Source of the DNA: Bacillota bacterium
Lineage (GTDB): Bacteria > Bacillota > Bacilli > Bacillales_A > Planococcaceae
NCBI GenBank assembly: GCA_023405135.1
Contig: JAEXYZ010000031.1
Span: forward strand, 1 to 64,000
Length of the DNA: 64,000 nt
Reading direction: 5' to 3'
Of the stretch, positions 1 through 8,915 are shown piece after piece. The stretch's first letter is position 1. Each line of letters opens with the position of its first letter. The notes beneath the pieces were generated by a model, which was given only the letters and a program-made list of their open reading frames with translations, was not told where the DNA came from and searched no databases. The position numbers and the translations under genes were made by a program.

Positions 1-70
1 TCGCTCGACTTGCATGTATTAGGCACGCCGCCAGCGTTCGTCCTGAGCCAGGATCAAACTCTCCATAAAA
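1..70 (-). rRNA. 16S ribosomal RNA, 5' end (partial)
   Basis: The reverse complement gives the universal 16S 5' sequence: GAGAGTTTGATCCTGGCTCAG-type start, then the GGACGAACGCTGGCGGCG and CATGCAAGTCGAGCG blocks. Transcription runs toward lower coordinates and the rest of the rRNA operon is outside the window. The mature 5' end is placed near 70 by comparison with Bacillus 16S; the exact processing site cannot be seen. Confidence 0.97.
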
Positions 71-235
71 GAAAAATTTGATAAAAGCTCTAAATTACAC
101 TGGCATCATATTTGATGTCCAAAATTGTATTTCGTTCACTGACGAGGGTCAGTTACTAAAAAACTTTATTCATTAACGTTTTGTTGTTCAGTTTTCAAAG
201 TTCATTTTATCCAGTCGTTTTTCAGCGACTTCTCT

Positions 236-264
236 ATGGTAACATCTTCTTTCCCCTCTGTCAA
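236..264 (-). promoter_or_regulatory. rRNA operon promoter P2
   Basis: On the minus strand a perfect TTGACA (259-264) is followed after 17 bases by TACCAT (236-241). It lies about 165 bp before the 16S 5' end and precedes the leader with the CTTTGAAAACTGAAC stretch typical of Bacillaceae rRNA leaders. Confidence 0.75.
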
Positions 265-343
265 CACTTTTCAAAGATTGTTTTGAGTAGAAAAGTTTAT
301 GTTTTTTTACACTCGTTATCACCTTGTTTTAGCGACGTTTATA

Positions 344-373
344 ATAATACAACACTTCAATCAACAAAGTCAA
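344..373 (-). promoter_or_regulatory. rRNA operon promoter P1
   Basis: Minus strand: TTGACT (368-373), an 18-base spacer and TATTAT (344-349), upstream of P2. Tandem promoters are usual for Bacillus rrn operons. Together with the terminator at 384-419, this accounts for the gene-free stretch 71-445. Confidence 0.65.
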
Positions 374-383
374 TACTTTATCT

Positions 384-419
384 CAAAAAAATTCCGAGGT
401 GTTTAATCCACCCCGAAAT
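384..419 (-). terminator. Rho-independent terminator after ygxA
   Basis: Minus strand: the 11-base arms 409-419 and 391-401 pair with G-U wobbles and are followed by a run of seven T. It separates ygxA from the rRNA promoters. Confidence 0.75.
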
Positions 420-445
420 CCATTAACCATAAGGCTATATATAAA

Positions 446-1342
446 TTACTTCAAATTAAATTGAGACTCCACAAATTCTTTATCTACTTTATAGTGACGA
501 TGGTAGATTAGTTCATTTTTCGAAGCAACTGGTTCTACTAGGATATATTCTTTTTCGATTAAATATTCGATAAAAACTTCTAAATCAGTAGAATAGTATT
601 TTAATTCATAGTGATTATGTAATTCTTGAATCGTCCAAACTTCTTTTTCAAGCATCGTTTCTAATATATGTTGTGCCCCATCATGCGTTCTTGAATTAAT
701 TGAAAATTCAATAGCTAAAAATAAAAGCTCCAGTCTCTTTTCTAAACTTTCTGTACTCATGACTAATTCTTCATATAATTTATAAATTGATGGTTCAATC
801 TTTTTCACTTGAGACCATACTGTCACTTCTGGATATAGACCATTATCAATTACCGCTAATCGAGCAAGGTGGTGTAATGATTCAACTACATAACTATAAG
901 CATCTAAATAATCGCCTCGGTTAAAGAATTCTTTTCCTTCCAAATAGCGACGAATAAGCTTAGAAAATTGAATTCCAGTTTTAATTTTACGGCCAAAGAA
1001 AGGAAATTCTTGGAGCTTTGATCTTAATCTATATAAATATTCATTGCGATCAAACATTACTTTTCCACGGAAAATCCAATCAACAATGCGTCTATTCGAT
1101 CCAACATATAACCATTTTTTCAAAGCTTCTTCAGTTAGCACGTGCATCGTCATCTTTTGATCTTCATGTAAATAATGTTTAGTAAAAACAGGTTTTTCAG
1201 CTTCTTTTACAATGATTAATAAAACCGTATCAAAAGTATCGGTAATACTTTTTTTCTCTTCACGCTTTGTAACTAAAATTACTCCTAATGTCTCCGGTTG
1301 GCTTGCTCGTTCTTGGTAGATCGGGCGCAATATGTGCTCCAT
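446..1342 (-). CDS. ygxA: Nucleotidyltransferase-like protein, YgxA family
   Basis: 298 aa, starting MEHILRPIYQERAS. I chose the ATG at 1342 because AGGAGG (1349-1354) sits seven bases upstream; an upstream in-frame start would place this RBS inside the gene. It is recognised as the Firmicute YgxA-type nucleotidyltransferase-like family by its start and by its position directly before a ribosomal RNA operon, as in B. subtilis. No clear catalytic GS...D.D nucleotidyltransferase motif is visible to me, and the biochemical role is unknown. A terminator follows and ygzB diverges upstream. Confidence 0.85.
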   Translation of the reverse strand: MEHILRPIYQERASQPETLGVILVTKREEKKSITDTFDTVLLIIVKEAEKPVFTKHYLHEDQKMTMHVLTEEALKKWLYVGSNRRIVDWIFRGKVMFDRNEYLYRLRSKLQEFPFFGRKIKTGIQFSKLIRRYLEGKEFFNRGDYLDAYSYVVESLHHLARLAVIDNGLYPEVTVWSQVKKIEPSIYKLYEELVMSTESLEKRLELLFLAIEFSINSRTHDGAQHILETMLEKEVWTIQELHNHYELKYYSTDLEVFIEYLIEKEYILVEPVASKNELIYHRHYKVDKEFVESQFNLK

Positions 1343-1513
1343 GATAATCCTCCTATTATACAATTACGTTATTTGTTCGACATATTCAATTAGAATCCTT
1401 CTTTTATAATTCCATTTCTCATTTACGTAAAATTTGATTTTTGTTAATACTTTACTATCCGCAAATAAAAACGTTCTATGTTATAGTAGAATCTAGATTG
1501 GGAGGCAAGAAAA

Positions 1514-1864
1514 ATGGCAAAAAAGTATAATAATAAAATAAATAAAATCCGATCCTTTGCACTTGCGTTAATTTTTATTGGCTTCGTCATTATGTATGGT
1601 GCGATTTTCTTCCGCGAAAATCAAATTTTAGTTTTAATCTTTATGACATTAGGTTTACTTTGTATTATTGGGAGTACAGTTGTCTACGCTTGGATTGGAT
1701 TACTATCTACAAGAGCCGTTCAAGTAGTTTGTCCAAATTGCGGTAAACATACAAAAGTTCTTGGGCGAGTGGATATGTGCATGTATTGTAACGAACCACT
1801 TACATTAGACCCTTCGCTTGAAGGACAAGAATTTAACGAAGCTTACAATAAAAAAACAAAATAA
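1514..1864 (+). CDS. ygzB: UPF0295 membrane protein YgzB
   Basis: 116 aa with RBS GGGAGGC before the ATG. Two hydrophobic segments (about residues 14-33 and 38-62) are followed by a C-terminal zinc-ribbon-like CPNCGKH...CMYC motif with two CxxC pairs. This matches the small conserved YgzB/UPF0295 family found next to perR in Bacillaceae. Function is unknown; the topology suggests a membrane anchor with a cytoplasmic metal-binding knuckle. It is divergent from ygxA and convergent with perR. Confidence 0.88.
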   Translation: MAKKYNNKINKIRSFALALIFIGFVIMYGAIFFRENQILVLIFMTLGLLCIIGSTVVYAWIGLLSTRAVQVVCPNCGKHTKVLGRVDMCMYCNEPLTLDPSLEGQEFNEAYNKKTK

Positions 1865-1868
1865 AGAG

Positions 1869-1935
1869 AGGTCGACTTATAATGGCACCCACTCATACGT
1901 AGATAATGGGTAGCTCAATTAGGTCGACCTTTTAT
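1869..1935 (+). terminator. Long hairpin, probable ygzB terminator
   Basis: Arms AGGTCGAC (1869-1876) and GTCGACCT (1923-1930) enclose an inner imperfect stem and are followed by TTTTATATT. The loop is unusually long for a terminator, so the call is tentative. Confidence 0.5.
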
Positions 1936-1954
1936 ATTACAATTAACGGAATAA

Positions 1955-1982
1955 TAAAACCTAGTAACATTTAGCTACTAGG
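1955..1982 (-). terminator. Terminator after perR
   Basis: Minus strand: CCTAGTA/TACTAGG arms (1960-1966, 1976-1982) followed by a TTTTATTATT tail, directly after the perR stop. Confidence 0.75.
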
Positions 1983-1990
1983 TAGTGTTA

Positions 1991-2437
1991 TTATAAAACT
2001 TGTTTTCCAGCGTTTTCAAGACAATCTTGACATGTACCGTACACTTCTAGGCGATGGGAATGTACTTTGTAACCTGTTACATGTGATGCAAATTGCTCCA
2101 CTTCATTCAACCCCGGATAATGGAAATCAACAATCTTACCACAGCTTTGACAAATCATATGGTAATGATCATTTGTTACAAAATCAAATCTACTTGCTGC
2201 ATCACCATAAGTAAGTTCCTTTACTAAGCCGGCTTCACGGAATACACGTAAATTATTGTAAACAGTTGCAACACTCATATTTGGAAACTTACCTTCTAGT
2301 GCTTTATATATTTCATCTGCAGTTGGGTGTGTCATTGATTCAATTAAATATTCCAATATAGCATGACGCTGCGGAGTAATTCTTACACCAGTTGTCTTTA
2401 ACGTGTCTAGTGCATCTTTTAAATGCAGTTCAGACAT
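1991..2437 (-). CDS. perR: Peroxide/iron-sensing repressor PerR (Fur family)
   Basis: 148 aa from the ATG at 2437. This start puts nine bases after GAGAGGTG and matches the N-terminus of B. subtilis PerR; an ATG two codons upstream lies too close to the RBS. The winged helix contains [12 protein letters not shown] and [14 protein letters not shown]. Counted from this start, the regulatory metal residues H37, D85, H91, H93 and D104 are all present, as are the two structural zinc CxxC pairs. PerR represses peroxide and iron genes with Fe/Mn bound and is inactivated by metal-catalysed histidine oxidation. A PerR-box-like site in its own promoter and a perfect box before pfeT indicate local targets. 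Confidence 0.97.
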   Translation of the reverse strand: MSELHLKDALDTLKTTGVRITPQRHAILEYLIESMTHPTADEIYKALEGKFPNMSVATVYNNLRVFREAGLVKELTYGDAASRFDFVTNDHYHMICQSCGKIVDFHYPGLNEVEQFASHVTGYKVHSHRLEVYGTCQDCLENAGKQVL

Positions 2438-2470
2438 CGCCATGCACCTCTCTTCGTACAGATTCTTAAT

Positions 2471-2516
2471 TTATAATAGTTACAATTAGTGTAACGAATA
2501 AACTAGCCATAGTCAA
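2471..2516 (-). promoter_or_regulatory. perR promoter with PerR-box-like operator
   Basis: Minus strand: TTGACT (2511-2516), a 17-base spacer and TACACT (2488-2493). Just downstream, 2471-2485 reads TTATAATAGTTACAA on the plus strand, matching 13 of 15 positions of TTATAATNATTATAA. Placement at the transcription start suggests autoregulation. Confidence 0.7.
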
Positions 2517-2652
2517 CATTTCCTTACTTTACACTGTTACTTTACGTTTATTTTCCACAAATATTCATCAAAATTCACTAAATTTTAATAATCATTTGAA
2601 AATATTTTTAGGTATCAATCGTTCATTAATTTTTATATTATCAATTACATTC

Positions 2653-3597
2653 TCAATAACCGCGCAAAATATTCATCTTATTCTCAACATCCGTTTCGCC
2701 CTTTAACCATTTTTCTAAGCTCGGTTTAAATATTTCTAGGCTACGCTCTACATAACGAGATGAATGACTTGAAAAGTGAGGTGAAATGGTAATGTTATCA
2801 AGTTCCCATAATTTATTTGTCAACGGAAGTGGCTCTTCCTCAAAAACATCGAGGACTGCATGGAAAATTAGTTTTTGTTCGAGTGCTTGTATTAATACTT
2901 CCGTTTTAACAAGATCACCACGTCCAAAATTCATAAAGATTGTGTCCTCTTTCATTAATTGAAAATGTTCGTATTTTAATAGATATTTAGTTTCTGATGT
3001 GCTCGGTAACATTGAAATAACAATATTTGCTTTTGGTAATTGGGATTTTAAATCATCGATACGATATGTTTCATTCATAAATGGGGCATCCTCACCACTT
3101 CGATTACAGCCAATTGTGTAAACACCAAATGCTTGTAGTAGTCTTCCTATTTCAGACCCGATTGCACCAGGGCCGATAATTAGAGCTGTACTTCCATTCA
3201 ATTCGGAAAGACGTGCCTTTTTATCCCAAACTTTATTTCGCTTATTTTCATAAATAAATGTTAACGCTCGATTTAATGATAAAATATGTGCAAGCACAGA
3301 CTCGGCCATTGGTGTTTTATGAATGCCACGGACGTTAGAAACTAAAATATTTTGATTAGCAATTGCTTGTGCAGGCATTTTTTCTATTCCTGCTGAGGCT
3401 ACAAAAATCCATTTTAAATTTTTAGCTATTTTAATACGTTCTTCATTTAAGTCTTCTCCATAGGTTACTAAAACGTCAACATTCTCTAGTTCACTTTCAT
3501 CTAAACGCGAATGGAAGATAAAATTTACTTCTGGGAATTGTTTTATTAATGGTTCTTTTAAATCTGGTCTTGGATCAAAGGTGAAGTAAATATTCAT
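2653..3597 (-). CDS. D-2-hydroxyacid dehydrogenase family protein
   Basis: 314 aa, about the size of the D-isomer-specific 2-hydroxyacid dehydrogenase family. The Rossmann motif GPGAIGSEIG is at about residue 142, the substrate/cofactor Arg is in NFGRGDLV, and the catalytic His is in ISPHFSSHS near the C-terminus with the usual acidic residue between (DVFEEEPLP). It probably oxidises or reduces a 2-hydroxy/2-oxo acid with NAD(P); the substrate cannot be read from sequence. Its ATG overlaps the end of the upstream bcp gene by four bases, so the two are translationally coupled. Confidence 0.88.
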   Translation of the reverse strand: MNIYFTFDPRPDLKEPLIKQFPEVNFIFHSRLDESELENVDVLVTYGEDLNEERIKIAKNLKWIFVASAGIEKMPAQAIANQNILVSNVRGIHKTPMAESVLAHILSLNRALTFIYENKRNKVWDKKARLSELNGSTALIIGPGAIGSEIGRLLQAFGVYTIGCNRSGEDAPFMNETYRIDDLKSQLPKANIVISMLPSTSETKYLLKYEHFQLMKEDTIFMNFGRGDLVKTEVLIQALEQKLIFHAVLDVFEEEPLPLTNKLWELDNITISPHFSSHSSRYVERSLEIFKPSLEKWLKGETDVENKMNILRGY

Positions 3598-4070
3598 TTC
3601 CCTTCACCCCCTTCGCTTAAATACTTTAATACTTCTTCAATATGATTTTTCACTTTTACCTTACGCCATTCTTTTTCTAAAATTCCATCTTCATTAATTA
3701 AAAAAGTAGAGCGTTCAATACCCATGTACTCTCTTCCATACATTTTCTTTAGTACCCAAACACCATACTGTTCGGCAACTTCATGAGTATCATCTACTAA
3801 TAATGAAAAAGGCAAACCATATTTCTCAATAAATTTTGTATGCTTATCTGCTGTATCGCCACTAATTCCAAGAATTACTGCATTTAAGTTTTCAAAAGAT
3901 TGATAGTGATCTCTAAAATCACATGCTTCTGTTGTACAGCCTGGTGTCATATCTTTTGGATAAAAATAAAGGACAACCTTTTTTCCTTTAAAATCACTTA
4001 AACTTACTTTTTCTTCTTTTTCATTTAATAGTGTAAAATTCGGTGCTTCCATATTTATTAATGATTCCAT
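3594..4070 (-). CDS. bcp: Thioredoxin-dependent thiol peroxidase, BCP/PrxQ type
   Basis: 158 aa atypical 2-Cys peroxiredoxin. The motif [11 protein letters not shown] carries peroxidatic C45 and resolving C50 five residues apart, the BCP/PrxQ spacing. The thioredoxin fold is indicated by [11 protein letters not shown] before the active site and the conserved Arg in GIERSTFLI. It reduces hydrogen and organic peroxides in the cytoplasm with thioredoxin as donor. It is divergent from gsaB and coupled to the downstream hydroxyacid dehydrogenase. In B. subtilis the ygaF homologue sits in the same place next to perR. No PerR box was found at its start. Confidence 0.95.
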   Translation of the reverse strand: MESLINMEAPNFTLLNEKEEKVSLSDFKGKKVVLYFYPKDMTPGCTTEACDFRDHYQSFENLNAVILGISGDTADKHTKFIEKYGLPFSLLVDDTHEVAEQYGVWVLKKMYGREYMGIERSTFLINEDGILEKEWRKVKVKNHIEEVLKYLSEGGEGK

Positions 4071-4126
4071 CTATATTCCTCCCCTTTTTTCTATCGTACC
4101 GGACAAACAAAGTAGTTTCAAATTCT

Positions 4127-4155
4127 TTGGATTTCACTAGGTTTAGAGCTACAAT
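4127..4155 (+). promoter_or_regulatory. Probable gsaB promoter
   Basis: TTGGAT (4127-4132), a 17-base spacer and TACAAT (4150-4155), ending about 30 bp before the gsaB start and its TAGGAGG RBS. The -10 is good and the -35 weak. Confidence 0.5.
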
Positions 4156-4186
4156 AGATGTGAATATAGATAGGAGGCAATTTGAA

Positions 4187-5476
4187 ATGAATCATACAAA
4201 ATCCGAGGAAATTTATAAAGAAGCACAGGAACATATTGTAGGTGGAGTAAACAGTCCTTCACGATCATATAAAGCTGTAGGTGGTGGTGCACCTGTTGTA
4301 ATGGCGAAAGGAAAAGGACCATATTTTTGGGATGTTGATGGAAATCGTTACATAGACTATTTAGCAGCTTATGGGCCAATCATAACTGGTTTTGGTCATC
4401 CGCATATTGCACAGGCCATTTCACACGCAGCAGAAACAGGCGTATTATTTGGGACACCAACTGAACATGAAGTGAAATTCGCTAAAATGTTAAAAGATGC
4501 AATTCCGTCATTAGATAAAGTGCGCTTTACAAACTCAGGTACTGAAGCTGTTATGACGACAGTTCGTGTTGCTCGCGCATATACAGGACGTACAAAAATT
4601 ATTAAATTTGCTGGCTGCTACCACGGTCATTTCGACCAAGTGCTAGTGGCTGCCGGCTCTGGCCCAGCTACATTAGGCTCCCCTGATTCAGCTGGTGTTC
4701 CAGTAGCTGTTGCAACAGAAGTTATTACAGTACCTTTTAATAATAAAGAACAGTTCCAATTAGCAATGGATAAATGGGGCGATGAAATTGCAGCAATTTT
4801 AATCGAGCCAATCGTAGGAAACTTCGGTATTGTTGAACCGAAACCTGGATTCCTTCAATATGTACATGAAACAGCGAAAGAAAAAGGTGCGCTTACGATT
4901 CATGATGAGGTTATTACTGCTTTCCGCTTCCATTACGGTGCTGCTCAAGATTTACTTGGTTTAACACCAGATTTAACAGCAATGGGTAAAATTATCGGTG
5001 GTGGTCTTCCAATTGGTGCATATGGAGGTCGTAAAGAAATTATGGAAACAGTTGCTCCACTTGGTCCAGCATATCAAGCAGGAACAATGGCTGGGAACCC
5101 AGCGTCCATGTTAGCAGGAATTGCATGTCTTGAAGTTTTAAAACAACCAGGTGTATATGAGGTAATGGACAGACTTGGTGCAATACTTGAAAAAGGCATT
5201 TTAGAAGCTGCTGAGAAACATGGTGTTACGATTACAGTTAACCGTTTAAAAGGTGCATTAACAGTTTACTTTACAGATGAAAAAGTTGAAAACTATGAGC
5301 AAGCAGAAAAGTCAGATGGTGAAATGTTTGGTCGCTTCTTTAAATTAATGCTTGAAAAAGGAGTAAACTTAGCTCCTTCTAAATACGAAGCTTGGTTCTT
5401 AACAACTGAACATAAAGAAGAAGATATTATCGAAACAATCGCAGCTGTTGATTATGCGTTTTCAAAACTTAATTAA
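4187..5476 (+). CDS. gsaB: Glutamate-1-semialdehyde 2,1-aminomutase
   Basis: 429 aa class III aminotransferase. I start it at the ATG at 4187, which follows TAGGAGG and gives the family N-terminus with the [11 protein letters not shown] motif; the longer upstream frame has no RBS and would overlap bcp. The PLP lysine is K268 in [10 protein letters not shown]. It converts glutamate-1-semialdehyde to 5-aminolevulinate, the entry to haem synthesis in the C5 pathway. It matches the second GSA aminotransferase (GsaB) of Bacillus, which lies between ygaE and the bcp-like gene as here. Haem supply next to perR and bcp fits an iron/peroxide neighbourhood. Confidence 0.95.
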   Translation: MNHTKSEEIYKEAQEHIVGGVNSPSRSYKAVGGGAPVVMAKGKGPYFWDVDGNRYIDYLAAYGPIITGFGHPHIAQAISHAAETGVLFGTPTEHEVKFAKMLKDAIPSLDKVRFTNSGTEAVMTTVRVARAYTGRTKIIKFAGCYHGHFDQVLVAAGSGPATLGSPDSAGVPVAVATEVITVPFNNKEQFQLAMDKWGDEIAAILIEPIVGNFGIVEPKPGFLQYVHETAKEKGALTIHDEVITAFRFHYGAAQDLLGLTPDLTAMGKIIGGGLPIGAYGGRKEIMETVAPLGPAYQAGTMAGNPASMLAGIACLEVLKQPGVYEVMDRLGAILEKGILEAAEKHGVTITVNRLKGALTVYFTDEKVENYEQAEKSDGEMFGRFFKLMLEKGVNLAPSKYEAWFLTTEHKEEDIIETIAAVDYAFSKLN

Positions 5477-5574
5477 AGTAACTCCCTTCCACTATCGTGT
5501 AGAGCTAATTTAAAGTGAAAATGCATATTTAAATTTTCATACAATTTAAACTTATCCCTTTATAGAGAATTCGG

Positions 5575-5603
5575 TTGACCACGGTGAAAAAATTAGGTAA
5601 AGT
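5575..5603 (+). promoter_or_regulatory. Probable ygaE promoter
   Basis: TTGACC (5575-5580), a 17-base spacer and TAAAGT (5598-5603), about 50 bp upstream of the chosen ygaE start. Confidence 0.5.
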
Positions 5604-5651
5604 AATGTGATTTCTAATTACTAGATTGTGAAAGAGAGGGCGTATTTTTAT

Positions 5652-6740
5652 ATGCAATTAGGTGCCCGTGTTTTAAAAACAGGAGTCGCTATTATCTTTG
5701 CACTTTTTCTTGCAGAATTACTAAACTTACCTTCACCTGTTTTCGCTGGTATTGCGGCCATTTTTGCAATACAGCCATCCATTTACCGTTCATATTTATC
5801 AATTATAGAACAAATACAAGGGAACTTTATTGGTGCAACAGTTGCAGTTTTATTTGGTTTAATATTTGGACATCATATTGTCGCTATTGGGATAGCAGCG
5901 ATTATTGTGATTGGACTCATGAGAAAATTCAAATTAGATAGCTCCATGTCACTTGCACTCGTTACAGTAGTTGCCATCATGATATTTGAAGGAGACGATT
6001 TTTTACAGTTTGGTTTTATTCGATTCATTACAGTGATGGTTGGAGTATTTGCAGCATTTATAGTGAATTTAGTGTTCCTTCCGCCGCGCTATGAAATTAA
6101 ATTGTTCACGATGATTGATTCGTTGCAGGATGATATTATACGTTGGACACGATTAGCAGCAAGGCAAGCATCAGAGCATACATCAACGAAGGCAGCATTA
6201 AATAAATTTGAGTCGCGCCTGTCTGAAGTTGAAAATATGTATGATTTTTATAAGGAAGAACGCCATTATTTAAAAAGCAAACGTTTTATACAGGCTCGTA
6301 AACTAGTTATTTACCGCCAAATGATTACTACTAGTAAGAAAAGTTTAGAGCTATTACATCGTTTGCATAAGCACGAAAATGAAATCGCAAATTTACCTAA
6401 TCAGTTTCGTATTATGCTTCAGGAACGGTTAGATTTCCTTCTAACATTCCATGAGCAATTGTTATTAAAATTTACAGGTAAATTACGACCTGAGCATTCT
6501 AAATGGGTAAATGAAGCAGAGAATAAATATGCCGGTGTAATGGAGCAGTTAATTCAACAAATTGCCTATGAACAAAATCGAGAAGCTGATGAGGAATTTT
6601 CAAGTTATCACTTGTTCTATATTTTCTCTAGACTTTTAGATTACGAAGAAAATTTGGAGCATTTGGACACATTAATTGTTTCTTATCGTAGTTATCATAG
6701 TAACGAGAAAAATACGGATTTAGAAGAGAGCTTTTATTAA
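5652..6740 (+). CDS. ygaE: FUSC/aromatic acid exporter-like membrane protein YgaE
   Basis: 362 aa from the ATG at 5652, preceded by GAGAGGG; a GTG eight codons upstream overlaps this RBS and is less likely. The first ~150 residues form about six membrane segments, containing SPVFAGIAAIFAIQPSIYRSYL, trimmed here to its core IAAIFAIQPSIYRS. The C-terminal ~210 residues are cytoplasmic and helical. This is the arrangement of the FUSC/ArAE (DUF939) family, with B. subtilis YgaE the positional counterpart. The substrate is unknown. A strong terminator follows. Confidence 0.85.
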   Translation: MQLGARVLKTGVAIIFALFLAELLNLPSPVFAGIAAIFAIQPSIYRSYLSIIEQIQGNFIGATVAVLFGLIFGHHIVAIGIAAIIVIGLMRKFKLDSSMSLALVTVVAIMIFEGDDFLQFGFIRFITVMVGVFAAFIVNLVFLPPRYEIKLFTMIDSLQDDIIRWTRLAARQASEHTSTKAALNKFESRLSEVENMYDFYKEERHYLKSKRFIQARKLVIYRQMITTSKKSLELLHRLHKHENEIANLPNQFRIMLQERLDFLLTFHEQLLLKFTGKLRPEHSKWVNEAENKYAGVMEQLIQQIAYEQNREADEEFSSYHLFYIFSRLLDYEENLEHLDTLIVSYRSYHSNEKNTDLEESFY

Positions 6741-6752
6741 AGCAATCATACT

Positions 6753-6800
6753 AAAAGGTTGAGGTTTCACATTGTTTTGTGAAAATCTCAACCTTTTTAA
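6753..6800 (+). terminator. Terminator after ygaE
   Basis: Near-perfect 18-base arms (6753-6770 and 6779-6797) containing AAAGGTTGAG/CTCAACCTTT, followed by T-rich sequence just after the ygaE stop. Confidence 0.85.
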
Positions 6801-6917
6801 ATTCATCTTGTTGACATCCTTTATTGTTACTACTCCTCATGTACTTAAATTGGCATTTAATGAAAAATACCTCGAAGTCTCCTGCATAATACGGAGATTA
6901 AAAACCTTGCTTTTCTT

Positions 6918-7811
6918 TTAATTTTTCATTTTTGGATCGAGTGCATCCCGTAAGCCGTCACCCATAAGGTTAAATCCAAGCACAGTTAGCATAATAGCGA
7001 CTCCTGGGAAAATCATTGTCCATGGTGCTGTCATTAAATGAACACGTGCATCAGCTAGCATTTTCCCCCACTCAGGTTGTGGTGCTTCCGCTCCTAAACC
7101 TAAAAAGCCCAATGCTGCCGCTTCAATAATCGCCGTTGCAATTGCTAGCGTTCCTTGAACAATTACTGGTGAAAATGAATTCGGTAATATATGTCTCCAT
7201 AAAATACGTGAATCCTTCATCCCTATTGCTTTTGCTGAAACAATATACTCCTCTTCTTTGACACTTAACACTTTTGAGCGAATTAAGCGACCGAAGTTAG
7301 GTACATTAATGATTGCGATTGCAATTAATGCATTTTGCAAAGATGGACCTAAAATCGATACAATTGCAATTGCTAATAAAATACTTGGAAAAGCAAGCAT
7401 AATATCAAATAGTCTTGAAATAATTGTATCAATCCACCGTCCGTAATAACCTGCTATAATACCAAGAAAGCAACCAACTATTGCTGATAAAACTACAGAT
7501 AAAAAACCTATCGCTAATGAAATTCGAGCACCAAAAACAATCCTTGAGAAAATGTCCCTGCCGAAATCATCTGTTCCAAACCAAAACTCACTTGATGGTG
7601 GCGCTAGTCTTACACTAAAATCTTGATCATTTATTCCTTGTGGAGCGATTAAAGGTCCAAATATAGCTAGAAGGATGAAAAATAAAACAATTATTGTTCC
7701 AACGAGTGCTGCCTTACTTTTTTTAAAGCTTCGCCACGCCTCAGTCCATGGTCCAACTGCCTTTTCTGGTTTCACTGTCATATCAATTGATCTTGTGACT
7801 ATTTCAGACAT
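6918..7811 (-). CDS. appC: Oligopeptide ABC transporter permease, AppC/OppC type
   Basis: 297 aa inner-membrane permease, last gene of the five-gene importer. The N-terminal cytoplasmic tail is followed by a first membrane helix (about 38-60) and the OppC-type periplasmic segment with FWFGTDDFGRDIFSR. The EAA-like coupling motif reads SAKAIGMKDSRILWRHILPN, and the C-terminus GDGLRDALDPKMKN is typical. It has a strong AGGAGGGG RBS 14 bp after the appB stop. The order D-F-A-B-C equals the B. subtilis app operon rather than opp. Confidence 0.93.
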   Translation of the reverse strand: MSEIVTRSIDMTVKPEKAVGPWTEAWRSFKKSKAALVGTIIVLFFILLAIFGPLIAPQGINDQDFSVRLAPPSSEFWFGTDDFGRDIFSRIVFGARISLAIGFLSVVLSAIVGCFLGIIAGYYGRWIDTIISRLFDIMLAFPSILLAIAIVSILGPSLQNALIAIAIINVPNFGRLIRSKVLSVKEEEYIVSAKAIGMKDSRILWRHILPNSFSPVIVQGTLAIATAIIEAAALGFLGLGAEAPQPEWGKMLADARVHLMTAPWTMIFPGVAIMLTVLGFNLMGDGLRDALDPKMKN

Positions 7812-7825
7812 ACCTTTTTCCCCTC

Positions 7826-8830
7826 CTAGTTATATTTAATCCTTGAATCAATTACTGTGTATAAAATATCTACTATAAGATTTATCATGACAAACATAAA
7901 TGCAACGATTAATATTCCTGATTGAATAACTGTATAATCTCGATATCCAATTGCTTCATAAATGTAACGTCCAATACCAGGCCAACTGAAAATTGTCTCG
8001 GTTAAAATGGCTCCTCCCAGCAGTAAACCAGTTTGTAGACCAATTACAGTTAAAATAGGAATTAACGCATTTTTTAAAGCGTGTTTATAAACTACTTTTA
8101 CCATTTTTTGACCTTTAGCTCGCGCTGTACGAATATAATCCGAACGCATAACTTCTAGCATGGAAGACCTTGTCATCCGCGCTATAATCGCCATTGGTAT
8201 TGTAGCAAGAGCAATTCCAGGTAATATTAAATGTTTAACTACCGTTAAAAATTGGTCATACCTACCTTGAAGCAATGTATCAATTAAATAAAAATGGGTT
8301 ATTGCTTGAATAGGATCTCTCACTTCTTCACGTCCGGAAGTCGGAAGCCATCCTAAATTAATGCTAAAAGTCCATTGTTCCATTAAACCAAGCCAAAAGA
8401 TTGGCATTGATACACCGATTAAAGCAATAACCATTGCAATATAATCAAACCAAGAATTTTGGAACCAAGCTGAAATGATGCCAGCGTTCATACCAATTAC
8501 GACAGCAAGTATCATCGCAAAGAATGCTAATTCAATTGTTGCAGCTAAATATGGCCAAACTTCAGCAGTAATAGGTTGTCTCGTTCGAAGTGACTCTCCT
8601 AAATCACCTGTTAATAAACCTTTTAAGTAATCAAAATATTGGATATACCAAGCTTGATCGAGTCCTAATTTCTGACGTAAAGCTGCAATCGATTCTGCTG
8701 ATGCTTGTTGCCCTAAAATAACTTGTGCAGGATCACCCGGTATCGCCCGAATGATTAAAAAAACGATAAATGTCATTCCTAATAACACAGGTATCAAATG
8801 AAGAATCCTTTTCCCTATGTAGTGAAGCAT
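7826..8830 (-). CDS. appB: Oligopeptide ABC transporter permease, AppB/OppB type
   Basis: 334 aa with about six membrane segments. It starts MLHYIGKRILHLIPVLLGM after a GAGGTGA RBS, with the OppB hallmark FLIIRAIPGDPA and the coupling motif ARAKGQKMVKVVYKHALKN. It forms the translocation pore with AppC. The 85-bp gap between the substrate-binding gene and this gene holds a pair of inverted palindromic repeats (8854-8909), which could tune the expression ratio of binding protein to permeases. Confidence 0.94.
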   Translation of the reverse strand: MLHYIGKRILHLIPVLLGMTFIVFLIIRAIPGDPAQVILGQQASAESIAALRQKLGLDQAWYIQYFDYLKGLLTGDLGESLRTRQPITAEVWPYLAATIELAFFAMILAVVIGMNAGIISAWFQNSWFDYIAMVIALIGVSMPIFWLGLMEQWTFSINLGWLPTSGREEVRDPIQAITHFYLIDTLLQGRYDQFLTVVKHLILPGIALATIPMAIIARMTRSSMLEVMRSDYIRTARAKGQKMVKVVYKHALKNALIPILTVIGLQTGLLLGGAILTETIFSWPGIGRYIYEAIGYRDYTVIQSGILIVAFMFVMINLIVDILYTVIDSRIKYN

Positions 8831-8853
8831 ACCGTCACCTCTTTCAAATAGAA

Positions 8854-8909
8854 TGTACCAGGTACATAAACTATTCTAAATATTCAGAATTGTATGTGTA
8901 CCTGGTACA
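8854..8909. repeat. Inverted pair of TGTACC(A/T)GGTACA palindromes
   Basis: TGTACCAGGTACA (8854-8866) and TGTACCTGGTACA (8897-8909) are each palindromic. The adjoining 18 bases, with CTATTCTAAATATT versus its inverted counterpart, also match at 14 of 18 positions, so the whole 56 bp can fold into one hairpin. A third single copy with the same flank lies at 30934-30965. This looks like a REP/BIME-type intergenic element. Confidence 0.75.
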
Positions 8910-8915
8910 TAAAAA

